Assembly: GCA_963812945.1 (NCBI GenBank)
Contig: CAWEXD010000008.1
Span: 3,844,001-3,908,000, forward strand
DNA: 64,000 bases
Origin: DASRDR01 sp963812945 [NCBI: uncultured Candidatus Rokubacteria bacterium]
GTDB lineage: Bacteria > Methylomirabilota > Methylomirabilia > Rokubacteriales
Direction of reading: 5' to 3'
The position numbers and the translations under genes are program-made. Positions 1 through 8,740 of this stretch are shown in pieces. How positions within the stretch are numbered: position 1 is the stretch's first letter; each line of letters begins with the position of its first letter. Under the pieces are notes generated by a model. That model ran no database searches, was not told the origin of the DNA, and worked only from the letters and a program-made list of their open reading frames with translations.

Positions 1-2
1 TG

Positions 3-1907
3 GTGGTCGACGCCCAGCGCTGGGGGACGGCCCGGGTCGGGCTCTCGCGGGGCCGGATGGACGCCGAGATCGCGGACACCCGGCGCCAGCTCCTCCTGCT
101 GGCCGTCCTCGTCCTCGCCGGGGCCGGGCTCGCCTCGGCCCTGGTCGCGCAGCGGATCGCCCGGCCCGTGCGGCAGCTCGCGATCGGCGCCGTCGCCATC
201 TCGCGCGGGGAGCTGGTCCAGCGCGTCGAGCCGACGACCTCCGACGAGATCGGGCAGCTGGCCGCCGCCTTCAACAACATGGCCCGCCAGCTCCACGAGC
301 AGCGGTCCGCACTGCTCGAGCAGCGGACCGCGCTCGAGGCGGCCCATGGCGAGCTGCGCCGGCGCTTCGCGGAGCTGTCCGACCTGAAGAGCTACACCGA
401 CCACATCCTCGACTCCCTGGTCAACGGGATCGTCACCCTCGACCTCGAGGGGCGCGTGGTCACGTTGAACGGGGCCGCCGAGGCCCTCCTCGGGTGCGTG
501 GCGGCCGACGCCCGGGGCCGGCCGGTGACGGAGGTCCTGGCCCACACCCCGGAGATCGTGGCCATCCTGCAGGCGGCGATCCAGTGGCGCACGGGCCGCA
601 GCGGGACGGTCACCCTCCCCGGCCGGATGGGCGGCACGGTCCCCGTCGAGATCACCACGGCCACGCTCAAGGGCGGCGAGGGGCAGGATCTCGGGGTCAT
701 CGTCATCGTCCGCGATCTCACCGCCGTCCGGGCGCTCGAGGCGCAGCTCCGCCACGCCCAGAAGATGGAGGCGGTCGGGCGCCTGGCGGGCGGCGTGGCG
801 CACGACTTCAACAACCTGCTCACCGTGATCACGGGCCGGAGCCAGCTCCTCCTGCTGAAGCTCGCGCCGGAGAGCCCGCTCCGCCGCGACGTCGAGCTGG
901 TCGAGGAGACGGCGCACCGGGCGTCCGCGCTCACCCGGCAGCTCCTCGCGTTCAGCCGGAAGCAGATGGTGCAGCCGCGCATCGTGGACCTGAACGAGGT
1001 CGTGCGCAGCATGGAGACGATGCTGAGCCGGCTCATCGGCGAGGACATCGCCCTCACCACCCATCTCCACCCGACGGCCGGATGCGTCCGGGCGGACCCG
1101 GCCCAGCTCGAGCAGATGGTCGTCAACCTTGCCGTGAACGCGCGCGACGCGATGCCGCTCGGCGGGCGGCTCACGCTCGAGACCAGCTACGTCCGGCTCG
1201 ACGAGGGCTTCGCCCGGCAGCACGTGGGCCTCCGGCCGGGCCCCCACGTGCGCCTGACCGTCCGCGACACCGGCGTCGGGATGGACGGGCTCATCAAGGC
1301 GCACCTCTTCGAGCCCTTCTTCACGACCAAGGGCCCCGGGAAGGGCACCGGCCTCGGCCTGGCCACCGTCTACGGCATCGTCACGCAGAGCGGCGGGGCG
1401 ATCCGGGTCGAGAGCGAGCCCGGTCAGGGCGCCACGTTCACGATCGAGCTCCCGCGCATCGACGCGCCGGCGGACCTCCTGGGCGACGCCGCGATCCCGA
1501 GCGCCGCCCCCCACGGCTCCGAGACGGTGCTCCTCGTCGAGGACGAGCCCGAGGTCCGGGGACTCGCGCGCGACATCCTGCAGCAGCAGGGCTACACGGT
1601 CCTCGAGTCGGCCGACGGCGACGAGGCGCTCCGCGTCGGGCGCGAGCACGCGGGGCCGATCCACCTCCTGGTCACCGACGTCGTGATGCCGCTGATGGGC
1701 GGCCGCGAGCTCGCCGACCGGCTCCGGGCCGGCCGGGGGGAGACGAAGGTGCTCTACGTGTCCGGCTACACCGACGACGCCATCCTGCGCCAGGGGGTCT
1801 CGGAGACGGGCACGGCCGCCTTCCTGCCGAAGCCCTTCACGGCGTCGGCCCTGGCGCACAAGGTCCGGCAGGTCCTGGACGCGGCGCCGACCGGCGGCGG
1901 CCGCTAG
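3..1907 (+). CDS. Hybrid sensor histidine kinase/response regulator (5' partial)
   Basis: Membrane sensor kinase that should autophosphorylate and pass phosphate to its own C-terminal receiver. Domains in order: membrane helix (residues ~29-49), HAMP (~50-102) running into a coiled coil, PAS (~130-245), HisKA with [11 protein letters not shown] (phosphoacceptor His267), HATPase with [18 protein letters not shown] and [11 protein letters not shown], then a receiver (~505-625) with [10 protein letters not shown] and Asp559 in LLVTDVVMP. The frame is open to the first base, so a preceding helix and periplasmic domain probably lie outside the window, and the GTG at 3 is not a credible start. No DNA-binding output domain is seen, so a downstream partner is likely. 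The next gene is convergent and unrelated. Confidence 0.9.
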   Translation: MVDAQRWGTARVGLSRGRMDAEIADTRRQLLLLAVLVLAGAGLASALVAQRIARPVRQLAIGAVAISRGELVQRVEPTTSDEIGQLAAAFNNMARQLHEQRSALLEQRTALEAAHGELRRRFAELSDLKSYTDHILDSLVNGIVTLDLEGRVVTLNGAAEALLGCVAADARGRPVTEVLAHTPEIVAILQAAIQWRTGRSGTVTLPGRMGGTVPVEITTATLKGGEGQDLGVIVIVRDLTAVRALEAQLRHAQKMEAVGRLAGGVAHDFNNLLTVITGRSQLLLLKLAPESPLRRDVELVEETAHRASALTRQLLAFSRKQMVQPRIVDLNEVVRSMETMLSRLIGEDIALTTHLHPTAGCVRADPAQLEQMVVNLAVNARDAMPLGGRLTLETSYVRLDEGFARQHVGLRPGPHVRLTVRDTGVGMDGLIKAHLFEPFFTTKGPGKGTGLGLATVYGIVTQSGGAIRVESEPGQGATFTIELPRIDAPADLLGDAAIPSAAPHGSETVLLVEDEPEVRGLARDILQQQGYTVLESADGDEALRVGREHAGPIHLLVTDVVMPLMGGRELADRLRAGRGETKVLYVSGYTDDAILRQGVSETGTAAFLPKPFTASALAHKVRQVLDAAPTGGGR

Positions 1908-1942
1908 CCCCGCCGGCCCCCCGCGCCGCCGCGCCCCGCCCG

Positions 1943-3229
1943 TCAGTCCGCCAGGACGGCGACGGCCGACTCGAACGCCCGGATCGTCTCCGCGACATCG
2001 GCCTCGTCGTGGACGATCGAGAGGTAGAACTTCGACGCGCCGCGGAAGATCCCGCGCTCCCGGAGAAGCCGCACGAAGCGTGACAGGCGGGTCCGGTCGG
2101 CGGCGAGCGTCGAGCGGTAGTCGGTGATCTCGCCGTCGGTGAAGTAGACGTCGAACAGCACTCCCTCACCCACCACGCGCGCGGGCACGCCGGCGGCGTC
2201 GCAGATCTGCTGGAGCGCCTGCTTCAGCCGGTTGCCGAGCGCGTGCATGCGCTCGTAGGTGCCGGGGCGCTTCAGGATCCGCACGGTGGCGAGCCCCGCC
2301 GCCGTCGCGATCGGGTTGCCGCTGAGCGTGCCGATCTGGGGAATGAACCCCTCCCGCCCGACCCTCGACAGGTCGAAGTGCGCCATCAGCTCCTCGCGGC
2401 CGGCGACCGCCGTCAGCGGGAACCCGCCGCCCACCGCCTTGCCGAGGGAGCAGAGATCCGGCGTCACGCCGTAGAACTCCTGGGCGCCGCCGTAGGCGAA
2501 CCGGAACGACGTCACGACCTCGTCGAAGATGAGCGGGATGCCGTGCCGGGCGGTCAGCTCGCGGAGACCCGCCAGGAAGCCCGGGCGCGGCGGGAGCACC
2601 CGCTGGAACGGCTCGACGATCACCCCCGCGAGCTCGTCCCGGTGGGCGTCGACGATGGCCGCCGTCTGCTCGAGGTCGTTGAACGGCGCCACCAGCATGG
2701 TCGACTCGATGGCGCGCGGGATCCCCGCGGAGTCCGCCACCGCCGCCGGAAACGCGCCCGGCGCGGTGGGGCTCATGCTCATCACCGCGTAGTCGTGCAT
2801 GCCGTGGAAGCCGCCCTCGAACTTGAGGATGCGGTCGCGGCGCCGGAAGGCGCGCGCCACGCGCATCGCGTAGAGCGTGGCCTCGGTCCCCGAGCTGCAG
2901 AAGCGGATCTTCTCCGCGCACGGCATCGCCTTCGAGATCTCCTCCGCGAGGAGGATGGCGTGCTCGTTGTTCGCGAAGAACGTCGAGCCCCGCTCGAGCT
3001 GCTCGCGCACGGCGGCGGTGATCTCCGGGTGCGCGTGCCCGACCAGCATCGGCCCCGAGCCGAGCAGGTAGTCGATGTACTCGTGCCCGCTGACGTCCCA
3101 GACCCGGCTGCCCCGGCCCCGGCCGAGGATGATCTCCTCGGCGAGGTTGCCGAGGGTCCCGCCGGCCAGATACCGCCCGGCCTTCGCCACCAGCTCCGTC
3201 TCGTGGGCGCTCCGCGTCCGCGTGTCCAT
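1943..3229 (-). CDS. Class III aminotransferase, HemL-like (glutamate-1-semialdehyde aminomutase family)
   Basis: PLP-dependent fold-type I aminotransferase, cytosolic, 428 aa. Visible signatures are SSGTEA (112-117, phosphate binding), FDEV (Asp236, pyridine nitrogen) and the Schiff-base lysine Lys264 in SLGKAVGGGF. The opening resembles glutamate-1-semialdehyde 2,1-aminomutase, but many such paralogs are not haem enzymes, and no other haem gene is nearby. I chose the ATG at 3229 because GGAGGA sits six bases upstream; a GTG at 3250 would place that site inside the gene. It is divergent from dapL, with a shared ~140-bp upstream region. Substrate cannot be told from sequence. Confidence 0.85.
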   Translation of the reverse strand: MDTRTRSAHETELVAKAGRYLAGGTLGNLAEEIILGRGRGSRVWDVSGHEYIDYLLGSGPMLVGHAHPEITAAVREQLERGSTFFANNEHAILLAEEISKAMPCAEKIRFCSSGTEATLYAMRVARAFRRRDRILKFEGGFHGMHDYAVMSMSPTAPGAFPAAVADSAGIPRAIESTMLVAPFNDLEQTAAIVDAHRDELAGVIVEPFQRVLPPRPGFLAGLRELTARHGIPLIFDEVVTSFRFAYGGAQEFYGVTPDLCSLGKAVGGGFPLTAVAGREELMAHFDLSRVGREGFIPQIGTLSGNPIATAAGLATVRILKRPGTYERMHALGNRLKQALQQICDAAGVPARVVGEGVLFDVYFTDGEITDYRSTLAADRTRLSRFVRLLRERGIFRGASKFYLSIVHDEADVAETIRAFESAVAVLAD

Positions 3230-3368
3230 GCCGCCTCCTCCGCCGGGCACCGGGGCCGGCCTCGTGCCGATCGTCGGTCATCGCTCGCGACCCGTCAACC
3301 AGTGCTAGAATCGCCGTCTGGCGCGCCGGTCCGAGACCGGCACACTGGCGCCCACTGGGGAGACCACC

Positions 3369-4604
3369 GTGGTCAGGATCAACGAGCACTACCTCACGCT
3401 CAGGCCGACGTACCTCTTCTCCGAGATCGCGCGGCGCGTGAAGGCCTTCGCCGCCGACCATCCCGACGCCCGCCTGATCCGGCTGGGGATCGGCGACGTC
3501 ACCCTCCCGCTGGCGCCGACGGTCGTGCGGGCCATGCACGAGGCCGTCGACGAGATGGCGCGGGCGGAGACGTTCCGCGGCTACGGGCCGGAGACCGGGT
3601 ACGAGTTCCTGACCGAGCTCATCGCGGCGCACGACTACGGGGCGCGCGGCGTCCGCGTGGCGACCGACGAGATCTTCGTGAGCGACGGCGCCAAGAGCGA
3701 CACCGGGAACATCCAGGAGATCTTCGCGGCCGACGCGGAGGTCGGCCTCGTGGACCCGGTGTATCCGGCGTACGTCGACACCAACGCCATGGCGGGCCGG
3801 GCGGGGACGGCCGGTCCCGACGGGCGGTACTCGCGTCTCCTCTATCTGCCGGCGACCGCCGAGAACGGCTTCCAGCCCGCGCTCCCGGACCGCCCGGTCG
3901 ATCTTCTCTACCTCTGCTATCCGAACAACCCGACGGGCGCGGTCATGTCGCGCGATCAGCTGCGGCGGTGGGTGGACTATGCGCGCCGGCACGGCGCCGT
4001 CATCCTCTACGACGCCGCCTACGAGAGCTACATCCGCGACCCCGACGTCCCCCACTCCATCTTCGAGATCGAGGGCGCCCGGGAGTGCGCCATCGAGTTC
4101 CGGAGCTTCTCGAAGACCGCGGGCTTCACCGGCACCCGCTGCGCGTTCACGGTGGTCCCCAAGGAGCTCCAGGGGCGCACCGCCAGCGGCCAGCCCTCGA
4201 GCCTCCACGCCCTCTGGTTCCGCCGGCAGTCGACCAAGTTCAACGGGGTGCCCTACGTCGTCCAGCGCGGCGCCGCCGCCAGCTACACCGACGAGGGGCG
4301 CAAGGAGGTGCGGGCCGCCGTCGACTTCTACATGGAGAACGCGCGGATCATCAAGGACGGCCTCCGGGCGGCCGGCTTCCGGGTCTACGGCGGCGAGAAC
4401 GCGCCCTACATCTGGGTGAAGACGCCGCCGGGGCTCGGCTCCTGGGACCTCTTCGACAAGCTCCTGACCGAGGCCCACATCGTCGGGACGCCGGGGGTGG
4501 GCTTCGGGCCGAGCGGCGAGGGGTACTTCCGCTTCACCGCCTTCGGTCGCCGCGATCAGACCGAGGAGGCCGTGGAGCGCGTCCGGACCCGCCTCCGGCT
4601 CTAG
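3369..4604 (+). CDS. dapL: LL-diaminopimelate aminotransferase
   Basis: Converts tetrahydrodipicolinate directly to LL-diaminopimelate for lysine and peptidoglycan synthesis, bypassing the acylated-intermediate routes. 411 aa, full length for the family. The start [17 protein letters not shown] (39-44), YPNNPTGA (184-191), YDAAYE (214-219) and [13 protein letters not shown] with Schiff-base Lys249 are typical DapL features. Start is GTG at 3369. The stop codon overlaps a strong palindrome that may terminate transcription. Related class I aminotransferases exist, but the N-terminus and lysine-site context favour DapL. Confidence 0.88.
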   Translation: MVRINEHYLTLRPTYLFSEIARRVKAFAADHPDARLIRLGIGDVTLPLAPTVVRAMHEAVDEMARAETFRGYGPETGYEFLTELIAAHDYGARGVRVATDEIFVSDGAKSDTGNIQEIFAADAEVGLVDPVYPAYVDTNAMAGRAGTAGPDGRYSRLLYLPATAENGFQPALPDRPVDLLYLCYPNNPTGAVMSRDQLRRWVDYARRHGAVILYDAAYESYIRDPDVPHSIFEIEGARECAIEFRSFSKTAGFTGTRCAFTVVPKELQGRTASGQPSSLHALWFRRQSTKFNGVPYVVQRGAAASYTDEGRKEVRAAVDFYMENARIIKDGLRAAGFRVYGGENAPYIWVKTPPGLGSWDLFDKLLTEAHIVGTPGVGFGPSGEGYFRFTAFGRRDQTEEAVERVRTRLRL

Positions 4605-4634
4605 CCAAACCCGGGGTCAGACCCCGAGTTTGGC
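4604..4634. repeat. Palindromic GGGGTCAGACCCC-type repeat
   Basis: A 31-bp near-perfect inverted repeat with outer arms GCCAAAC/GTTTGGC and core CCGGGGTC-A-GACCCCG begins on the last base of the dapL stop codon. A second, shorter GGGTCTGACCC palindrome lies at about 4669-4681, inside the first codons of the next gene. The sequence could act as a terminator or be a REP-type dispersed element. There is no T-tract on the plus strand. Confidence 0.6.
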
Positions 4635-4657
4635 TTCTGCCCGCTGGGTCCCAACGG

Positions 4658-5377
4658 ATGTCAAAGTCAGGGTCTGACCCCGAGGCGCTGCTCTTCGACA
4701 CCTACGGCACGGTCGTCGACTGGCGGGATAGCGTGCTCGCCCAGCTCGTCGAGTTCGGGGCGGCCCGCGGGCTCGACCTGGACTGGGCGGCGTTCCTCGC
4801 GGACTGGAAGGCGGGCTACCGGCCGGGCATGGACCGCGTGAACTCGGGCGAGTGGCCATGGACCACCGTCGAGGCGATCTACCGCCGGCGCCTCGAGGAG
4901 CTCTGCCCCCGCTACGAGCTCGCGGGGCTCGGCGAGGCCGACCTCACCCACCTGACCCGGGCCTGGTGGCGCCTCCACCCCTGGCCCGACGCCGTCCCCG
5001 GGCTCCGGCGCCTCCGGTCGCGGTTCGTCCTGTCCCCGCTCTCGAACGGGAGCTTCGCCGGCATGGTGCACCTCGCGCGCTTCGCGGGGCTCCCCTGGGA
5101 CTGCATCATCACCGCGGAGCAGGCGCGCTGCTACAAGCCGCGGCCGGAAGTCTACCGGACGGCCGTCGCGCTCCTCGGCCTCCGGCCGGACGAGGTCATG
5201 ATGGTCGCCGCGCACAACTACGACCTCCACGCGGCGCGCGCCGCGGGCCTTCGCACGGCGTTCGTCCCCCGCCCGGCCGAGCACGGCCCCGGACAGACGA
5301 CGGATCTTGCCCCCGAGGCGGACTGGGACGTCGTCGCCGCCGACTTCCTGGACCTCGCCGCACGGCTCGGCGCCTGA
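4658..5377 (+). CDS. HAD-superfamily hydrolase, (S)-2-haloacid dehalogenase (type II) family
   Basis: Predicted cytosolic haloacid dehalogenase, 239 aa, the usual size. Motif I is LLFDTYGTVVDW with the nucleophile Asp in FDTYGT; motif II is SPLSNGS; the conserved Lys is in CYKPRPEVY; motif III is represented by VMMVAAHNYDLHAARAAG. The only ATG in range lies in a palindromic repeat, so residues 2-9 (SKSGSDPE) are partly encoded by repeat DNA and are not conserved in the family. It follows dapL by ~50 bp and may be cotranscribed if the palindrome does not terminate. Substrate is unproven; many homologs act on non-halogenated substrates. Confidence 0.82.
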   Translation: MSKSGSDPEALLFDTYGTVVDWRDSVLAQLVEFGAARGLDLDWAAFLADWKAGYRPGMDRVNSGEWPWTTVEAIYRRRLEELCPRYELAGLGEADLTHLTRAWWRLHPWPDAVPGLRRLRSRFVLSPLSNGSFAGMVHLARFAGLPWDCIITAEQARCYKPRPEVYRTAVALLGLRPDEVMMVAAHNYDLHAARAAGLRTAFVPRPAEHGPGQTTDLAPEADWDVVAADFLDLAARLGA

Positions 5378-5420
5378 TCCCGGCTGGTGCCCGCCGCGTC
5401 GCTCTGCTAGCGTGGCGCCC

Positions 5421-6368
5421 ATGCCCGACCTCACCGGCGCGGCGGCCTACGGCGGCGAGGGCTGGTCGCCGCGCACGGCGCCCCACCGGGACGAGATCGG
5501 CCGCCTCTGGGGCCCGTGCGGGCTCCGTGACGAGTGGGGACCGCTCCGGGCCGTGCTGCTCCACCGGCCGGGCGCCGAGCTCCGCGTGCCGGATCCCGAC
5601 GCCGCGCAGCTTCTCGCGCCGGTCGACCCCGCGCGCGCCGCAGCGGAGCACGCGCTCCTCGCCGACGCCTACCGGGACGAGGGCGTCCTGGTCCACGACG
5701 TTCTACCGGCCGCCGCGCCGACGCCGAACCTCATGTTCTGCGCCGACCTCTTCCTGATGACGCCGGAGGGCGCCATCGTCGGGCGCCCGGCCTCCACCGT
5801 GCGCGCCGGCGAGGAGCGCTGGGTGGCGCGGCGGCTCGCCGACCTCGGGATCCCGATCGTCCGCACGATCCGCGGCCACGGCACGTTCGAGGGCGCCGAC
5901 GCGATGTGGCTGGACGCCAGGACGGCGCTGGTCGGGCGCGGCCTCCGGACGAACGCGGAGGGGGTCGCGCAGGTCACGTCGATCCTCGGCGAGATGGGCG
6001 TCGAGGCGATCGTGGTCGATCTCCCGTGGGGCGCGATGCACCTCATGGGGACGCTCCGGATCGCCGACCGGGACCTCGCCATCGCGTGGCCCGGCCGCCT
6101 CGCCGTCGCCGCCGTCGAGGCTCTCCACCGCCGCGGCTACCGCGTCCTGTTCCTCCCCGAGGGGCCGGCGGCCGAGCGGACCACCGCGCTCAACTTCGTC
6201 ACCCTCGCCCCGGGGCGCATCCTGATGGCCGAGGGCTACCCCGTCTTCGAGCGGTTCTTCGAGAAGGCCGGCCTCGCGTGCCGGACCACTCCCGTCGCCG
6301 AGCTGCGCCTGGCCGCCGGCGGGATCGGCTGCCTCACGGGCATCCTCGAGCGCACCCCCGCCAGCTGA
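5421..6368 (+). CDS. Amidinotransferase/arginine deiminase-fold hydrolase
   Basis: Member of the guanidine-modifying superfamily (DDAH, arginine deiminase, amidinotransferase), 315 aa. Visible catalytic elements are NLMFCADLFLM (103-113), HGTFEGADAMWL (153-164, the FEG.D motif), His207 in AMHLMGTL and the nucleophilic Cys304 in GGIGCLTGIL. I chose the ATG at 5421 since upstream codons are intergenic low-complexity sequence. Likely substrates are arginine or a methylated or decarboxylated derivative. Its place after DapL, HAD and an aminotransferase fits an amino-acid degradation or salvage group. The exact reaction cannot be read from the sequence. Confidence 0.8.
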   Translation: MPDLTGAAAYGGEGWSPRTAPHRDEIGRLWGPCGLRDEWGPLRAVLLHRPGAELRVPDPDAAQLLAPVDPARAAAEHALLADAYRDEGVLVHDVLPAAAPTPNLMFCADLFLMTPEGAIVGRPASTVRAGEERWVARRLADLGIPIVRTIRGHGTFEGADAMWLDARTALVGRGLRTNAEGVAQVTSILGEMGVEAIVVDLPWGAMHLMGTLRIADRDLAIAWPGRLAVAAVEALHRRGYRVLFLPEGPAAERTTALNFVTLAPGRILMAEGYPVFERFFEKAGLACRTTPVAELRLAAGGIGCLTGILERTPAS

Positions 6369-6373
6369 CCCGC

Positions 6374-6720
6374 GTGGCGCCGCTGAGCGTCCGCCTGGGC
6401 GCCCGCCCCGCGCCGGCCACGGCGATCTGGACATGGCTGCTCCTGCTCGTCCTCCTCCTGGCCCTGGCGATTCACGCCGCGCGCAATCGGATCGATCACG
6501 ACTGGGCGACGCTCGCGATCGACCTGCCCTGGGCGGGCCTCGCGCTGGCGCTCGTGGGTCTGGCGCTTCGCCCGATTCAAGCCTGGTGGCCGCAACGCGG
6601 GGAGCAGCCCGCATCGCGCGCCACGCGGGCCGCCTGGATCGTCGCCGCCCTGGTCTTCGGCGCGGTCGCGCTCGCCGCCGATCGTCCGGCGCGCGGGCGA
6701 GGTCGCGGCGGCTCAGTCGC
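6374..6720 (+). other. Possible small two-helix membrane protein (uncertain ORF)
   Basis: A GTG at 6374, five bases after the preceding stop, opens a frame encoding two hydrophobic helices (WTWLLLLVLLLALAIHAA and WAGLALALVGLAL) and a third near AAWIVAALVFGAVALAA. The frame has no stop until 7492 and runs antisense through the next real gene. Either the true end was lost by a frameshift or this is not a gene. No family recognised. Confidence 0.25.
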
Positions 6721-7396
6721 GCGTGAGCAGCAGCCGGACCGCGTCGCGGCCGTAAGACTGCGCCAGGGTCTCCACGACCGCGACCAGCAGCGGGCCGAGG
6801 TCCGGGTCGTCCCGATCGATCGCCCGCTGGAGGAGGTCGAGATGCTCCGTCCGCGCGGGGACGCCGTGGGCGCGCGCCGTCAGCACGATCGCCAGGCGGG
6901 CCGTCCGGTTCTCCGGGTGCGCCACGCGACGGAGGAACCGGGCGGCGGCCGTGAACGTCTGCGAGCGATGGAGCGCCCGGATCGTGTGGCGGAAGAGTCC
7001 TCGCGCCTCATCCTTCGGGCGGGCCACGAGCTCGACCGTGTCGAGGACCACGCCGCGGAGCACGTGCCAGTCGCGGACGGGCGCCGTGATGATGTCGTGA
7101 ACCAGCGCAGCCGGAAGACCCGGCACCTCGTCCACCAGCGCGCCGGTCGCCTCGACCAGGTCGGCCGCGATCGCGCGCGGCGACCGCAGGAGCGCCGCCA
7201 CCTCGCGGGCCTGGGCGGGGGTGATGGGCAGGACGGCATAGACGAGCTCGTCCGCGCGCGCCGAGTCCGCGCGCGCCGGCGCCGCCGGCAGCGCGGTCGC
7301 GAGAGCGAGGGCGAGGGCGGCGGCCAAGTTCCACACGTCCCGCAGTGTGACACGAGCTCGGGTCGGCGGCCATCCCCCCGCCCGTCCGGCCGTCAT
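6713..7396 (-). CDS. Secreted hypothetical protein, helical-repeat-like
   Basis: Unknown protein of 227 aa with a signal peptide (hydrophobic stretch LAAALALALATALPAAPARA then ADS) and an alanine- and leucine-rich helical body that could be HEAT-like. Its ATG overlaps the last base of the MFS stop codon (TGATG), which points to translational coupling with the exporter. A GTG about 20 codons in would give a more conventional signal peptide. No catalytic motif seen. It probably acts outside the membrane together with the MFS protein, but that is inference. Confidence 0.6.
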   Translation of the reverse strand: MTAGRAGGWPPTRARVTLRDVWNLAAALALALATALPAAPARADSARADELVYAVLPITPAQAREVAALLRSPRAIAADLVEATGALVDEVPGLPAALVHDIITAPVRDWHVLRGVVLDTVELVARPKDEARGLFRHTIRALHRSQTFTAAARFLRRVAHPENRTARLAIVLTARAHGVPARTEHLDLLQRAIDRDDPDLGPLLVAVVETLAQSYGRDAVRLLLTRD

Positions 7397-8625
7397 CACC
7401 TCCACTGCCAGACGCTGGCGCGCCACCTCACCCCGATGAGGACGGTGAAGGTCAGGCCCAGGAGCGCGGCGATCGTGACCGTCAGCGGGTAGCCCACGAA
7501 ATCGATGAGCGCGCCGGAGCCGAGGAGTCCCACGGGCAGGCCGTAGACGGCGAGCATCCGCACCCCCATCACCCGCCCCCGGTAGCGCGCGGCGCTGGCC
7601 CTGAGCAAGGTCGCGGCCAGCGCGATCATGGCCACGTTCTGGGCGAAGCCCGCGACGAGGAGCGTGGCCAGCCCCGGGCCGATGCTCGCCACGTGGCCGA
7701 ACACCAGCAGCGCCACGTACCAGGCGGCCGTGCCGATCAGCGTCGCGCGCGCCGGGTGCCGCGGCCCGCCGGTCACGACCATCGCCACCGACGCCGCGAG
7801 CCCGCCGAGCGCGAAGGTGGCGACCAGCCAGCCGAGGCCTGTCGCGTCGACGCCGTAGATCTGCTTGGCGACGTACGGCAGGAGGCCGTTCGAGGCCGGG
7901 TAGGCCGTCACGTTGACCAGGAACGCCACCAGCATCATGGCGAGGAGCTCCGGCGTCTTGAGCACGTGGCCCAGGCCTTCCACGAGATCGCCCCAGCCCG
8001 AGGGGCTGGTCGCGCGCGGGCCCGGGGGCGCGGTCGCCGGGTCGGCCGCAGGCGGCCGTCTGGACACGCCGAAGGTGAGCGCAAGGCTCGCCAGGTAGAA
8101 GCCCGTGACGAAGAGGTACGTGAGCCCGAGGCCCAGCACAGTGGACAGCCCCGCCCCGGCGAGCGCGCCGGCGATCCGCGCGGAGTCCATCGTCGCGCGC
8201 GAGAGGCCGAGGGCGCCCATCAGGTGCGCCGGCGGGATGGTCTCGCCGATGAGGGTGTTCCGCATCACGAGATCGTTCGGACGCACGACGCCGGCGAGGG
8301 AGGCGATGAGTAGCACCCATCCCGGCGTCAGGACGTCGGCCGCGGCCAGGCCCGCCAGAAGCCCGGCCAGGCCGGCGTAGATCGCGCGCATCGCGCAGAG
8401 CAACGTCCGGCCGCCCAGCCGGTCGCCCAGCACGCCGAACATCGGCGACGCCAGCGTGCCGACGTACTGGAGCGACGCGAAGGCGGTCAGCAGCAGCACG
8501 GAGCCGGTGTGGACCATGACGTACCAGCCGAGGACGAGCGTCTCCATCTCGAACGCCCAGGAGGTGAGGAGGTCGGCGGACCACTGGAACCGGAAGCTGC
8601 GGACGCGGAAGGCGGCGAGGATCAA
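7396..8625 (-). CDS. MFS transporter, EntS/MFS_3-like exporter
   Basis: Inner-membrane major-facilitator protein, 409 aa, about 12 membrane helices. The loop motif GVLGDRLGGRTLL after helix 2 is the MFS signature, and the opening FRFQWSADLLTSWAFEMETLVLGW resembles the enterobactin-exporter (EntS) subfamily. The only usable start is a TTG at 8625; the frame closes just upstream with a TGA. It is first in a two-gene unit with the secreted protein and lies downstream of the terminator for the PaaK-like gene. Substrate unknown; siderophore or small-molecule efflux is the family's usual role. Confidence 0.8.
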   Translation of the reverse strand: MILAAFRVRSFRFQWSADLLTSWAFEMETLVLGWYVMVHTGSVLLLTAFASLQYVGTLASPMFGVLGDRLGGRTLLCAMRAIYAGLAGLLAGLAAADVLTPGWVLLIASLAGVVRPNDLVMRNTLIGETIPPAHLMGALGLSRATMDSARIAGALAGAGLSTVLGLGLTYLFVTGFYLASLALTFGVSRRPPAADPATAPPGPRATSPSGWGDLVEGLGHVLKTPELLAMMLVAFLVNVTAYPASNGLLPYVAKQIYGVDATGLGWLVATFALGGLAASVAMVVTGGPRHPARATLIGTAAWYVALLVFGHVASIGPGLATLLVAGFAQNVAMIALAATLLRASAARYRGRVMGVRMLAVYGLPVGLLGSGALIDFVGYPLTVTIAALLGLTFTVLIGVRWRASVWQWR

Positions 8626-8696
8626 CGCGGGGTCAGGAGGGGCGTCGAAGGGCGTGGCTCGTCACCGCACCCTCCTCCGTCGAGGCGCACAGTCAG

Positions 8697-8720
8697 AGGG
8701 GGCGGCTCGTACCGCCCCCT
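8697..8720 (-). terminator. Rho-independent-like hairpin downstream of PaaK-like gene
   Basis: AGGGGGCGG and CCGCCCCCT arms flank a short loop, 21 bp beyond the stop of the 8741-10396 gene. The same hairpin with the same flank CGCACAGTCAGAG recurs at 18.42 and 27.23 kb. The T-tract is weak, so termination is inferred from position and stem strength. Confidence 0.55.
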
Positions 8721-8740
8721 GGAGTCCCCGGCGGTCTTGA

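Noticed and set aside
2243-5377. Very long plus-strand open frame (over 1000 codons) and many other long frames antisense to real genes
   Set aside because: High GC removes stop codons from shadow frames. Only the last 239 codons match a family (HAD); the rest is antisense to the HemL-like gene or out of frame with dapL.
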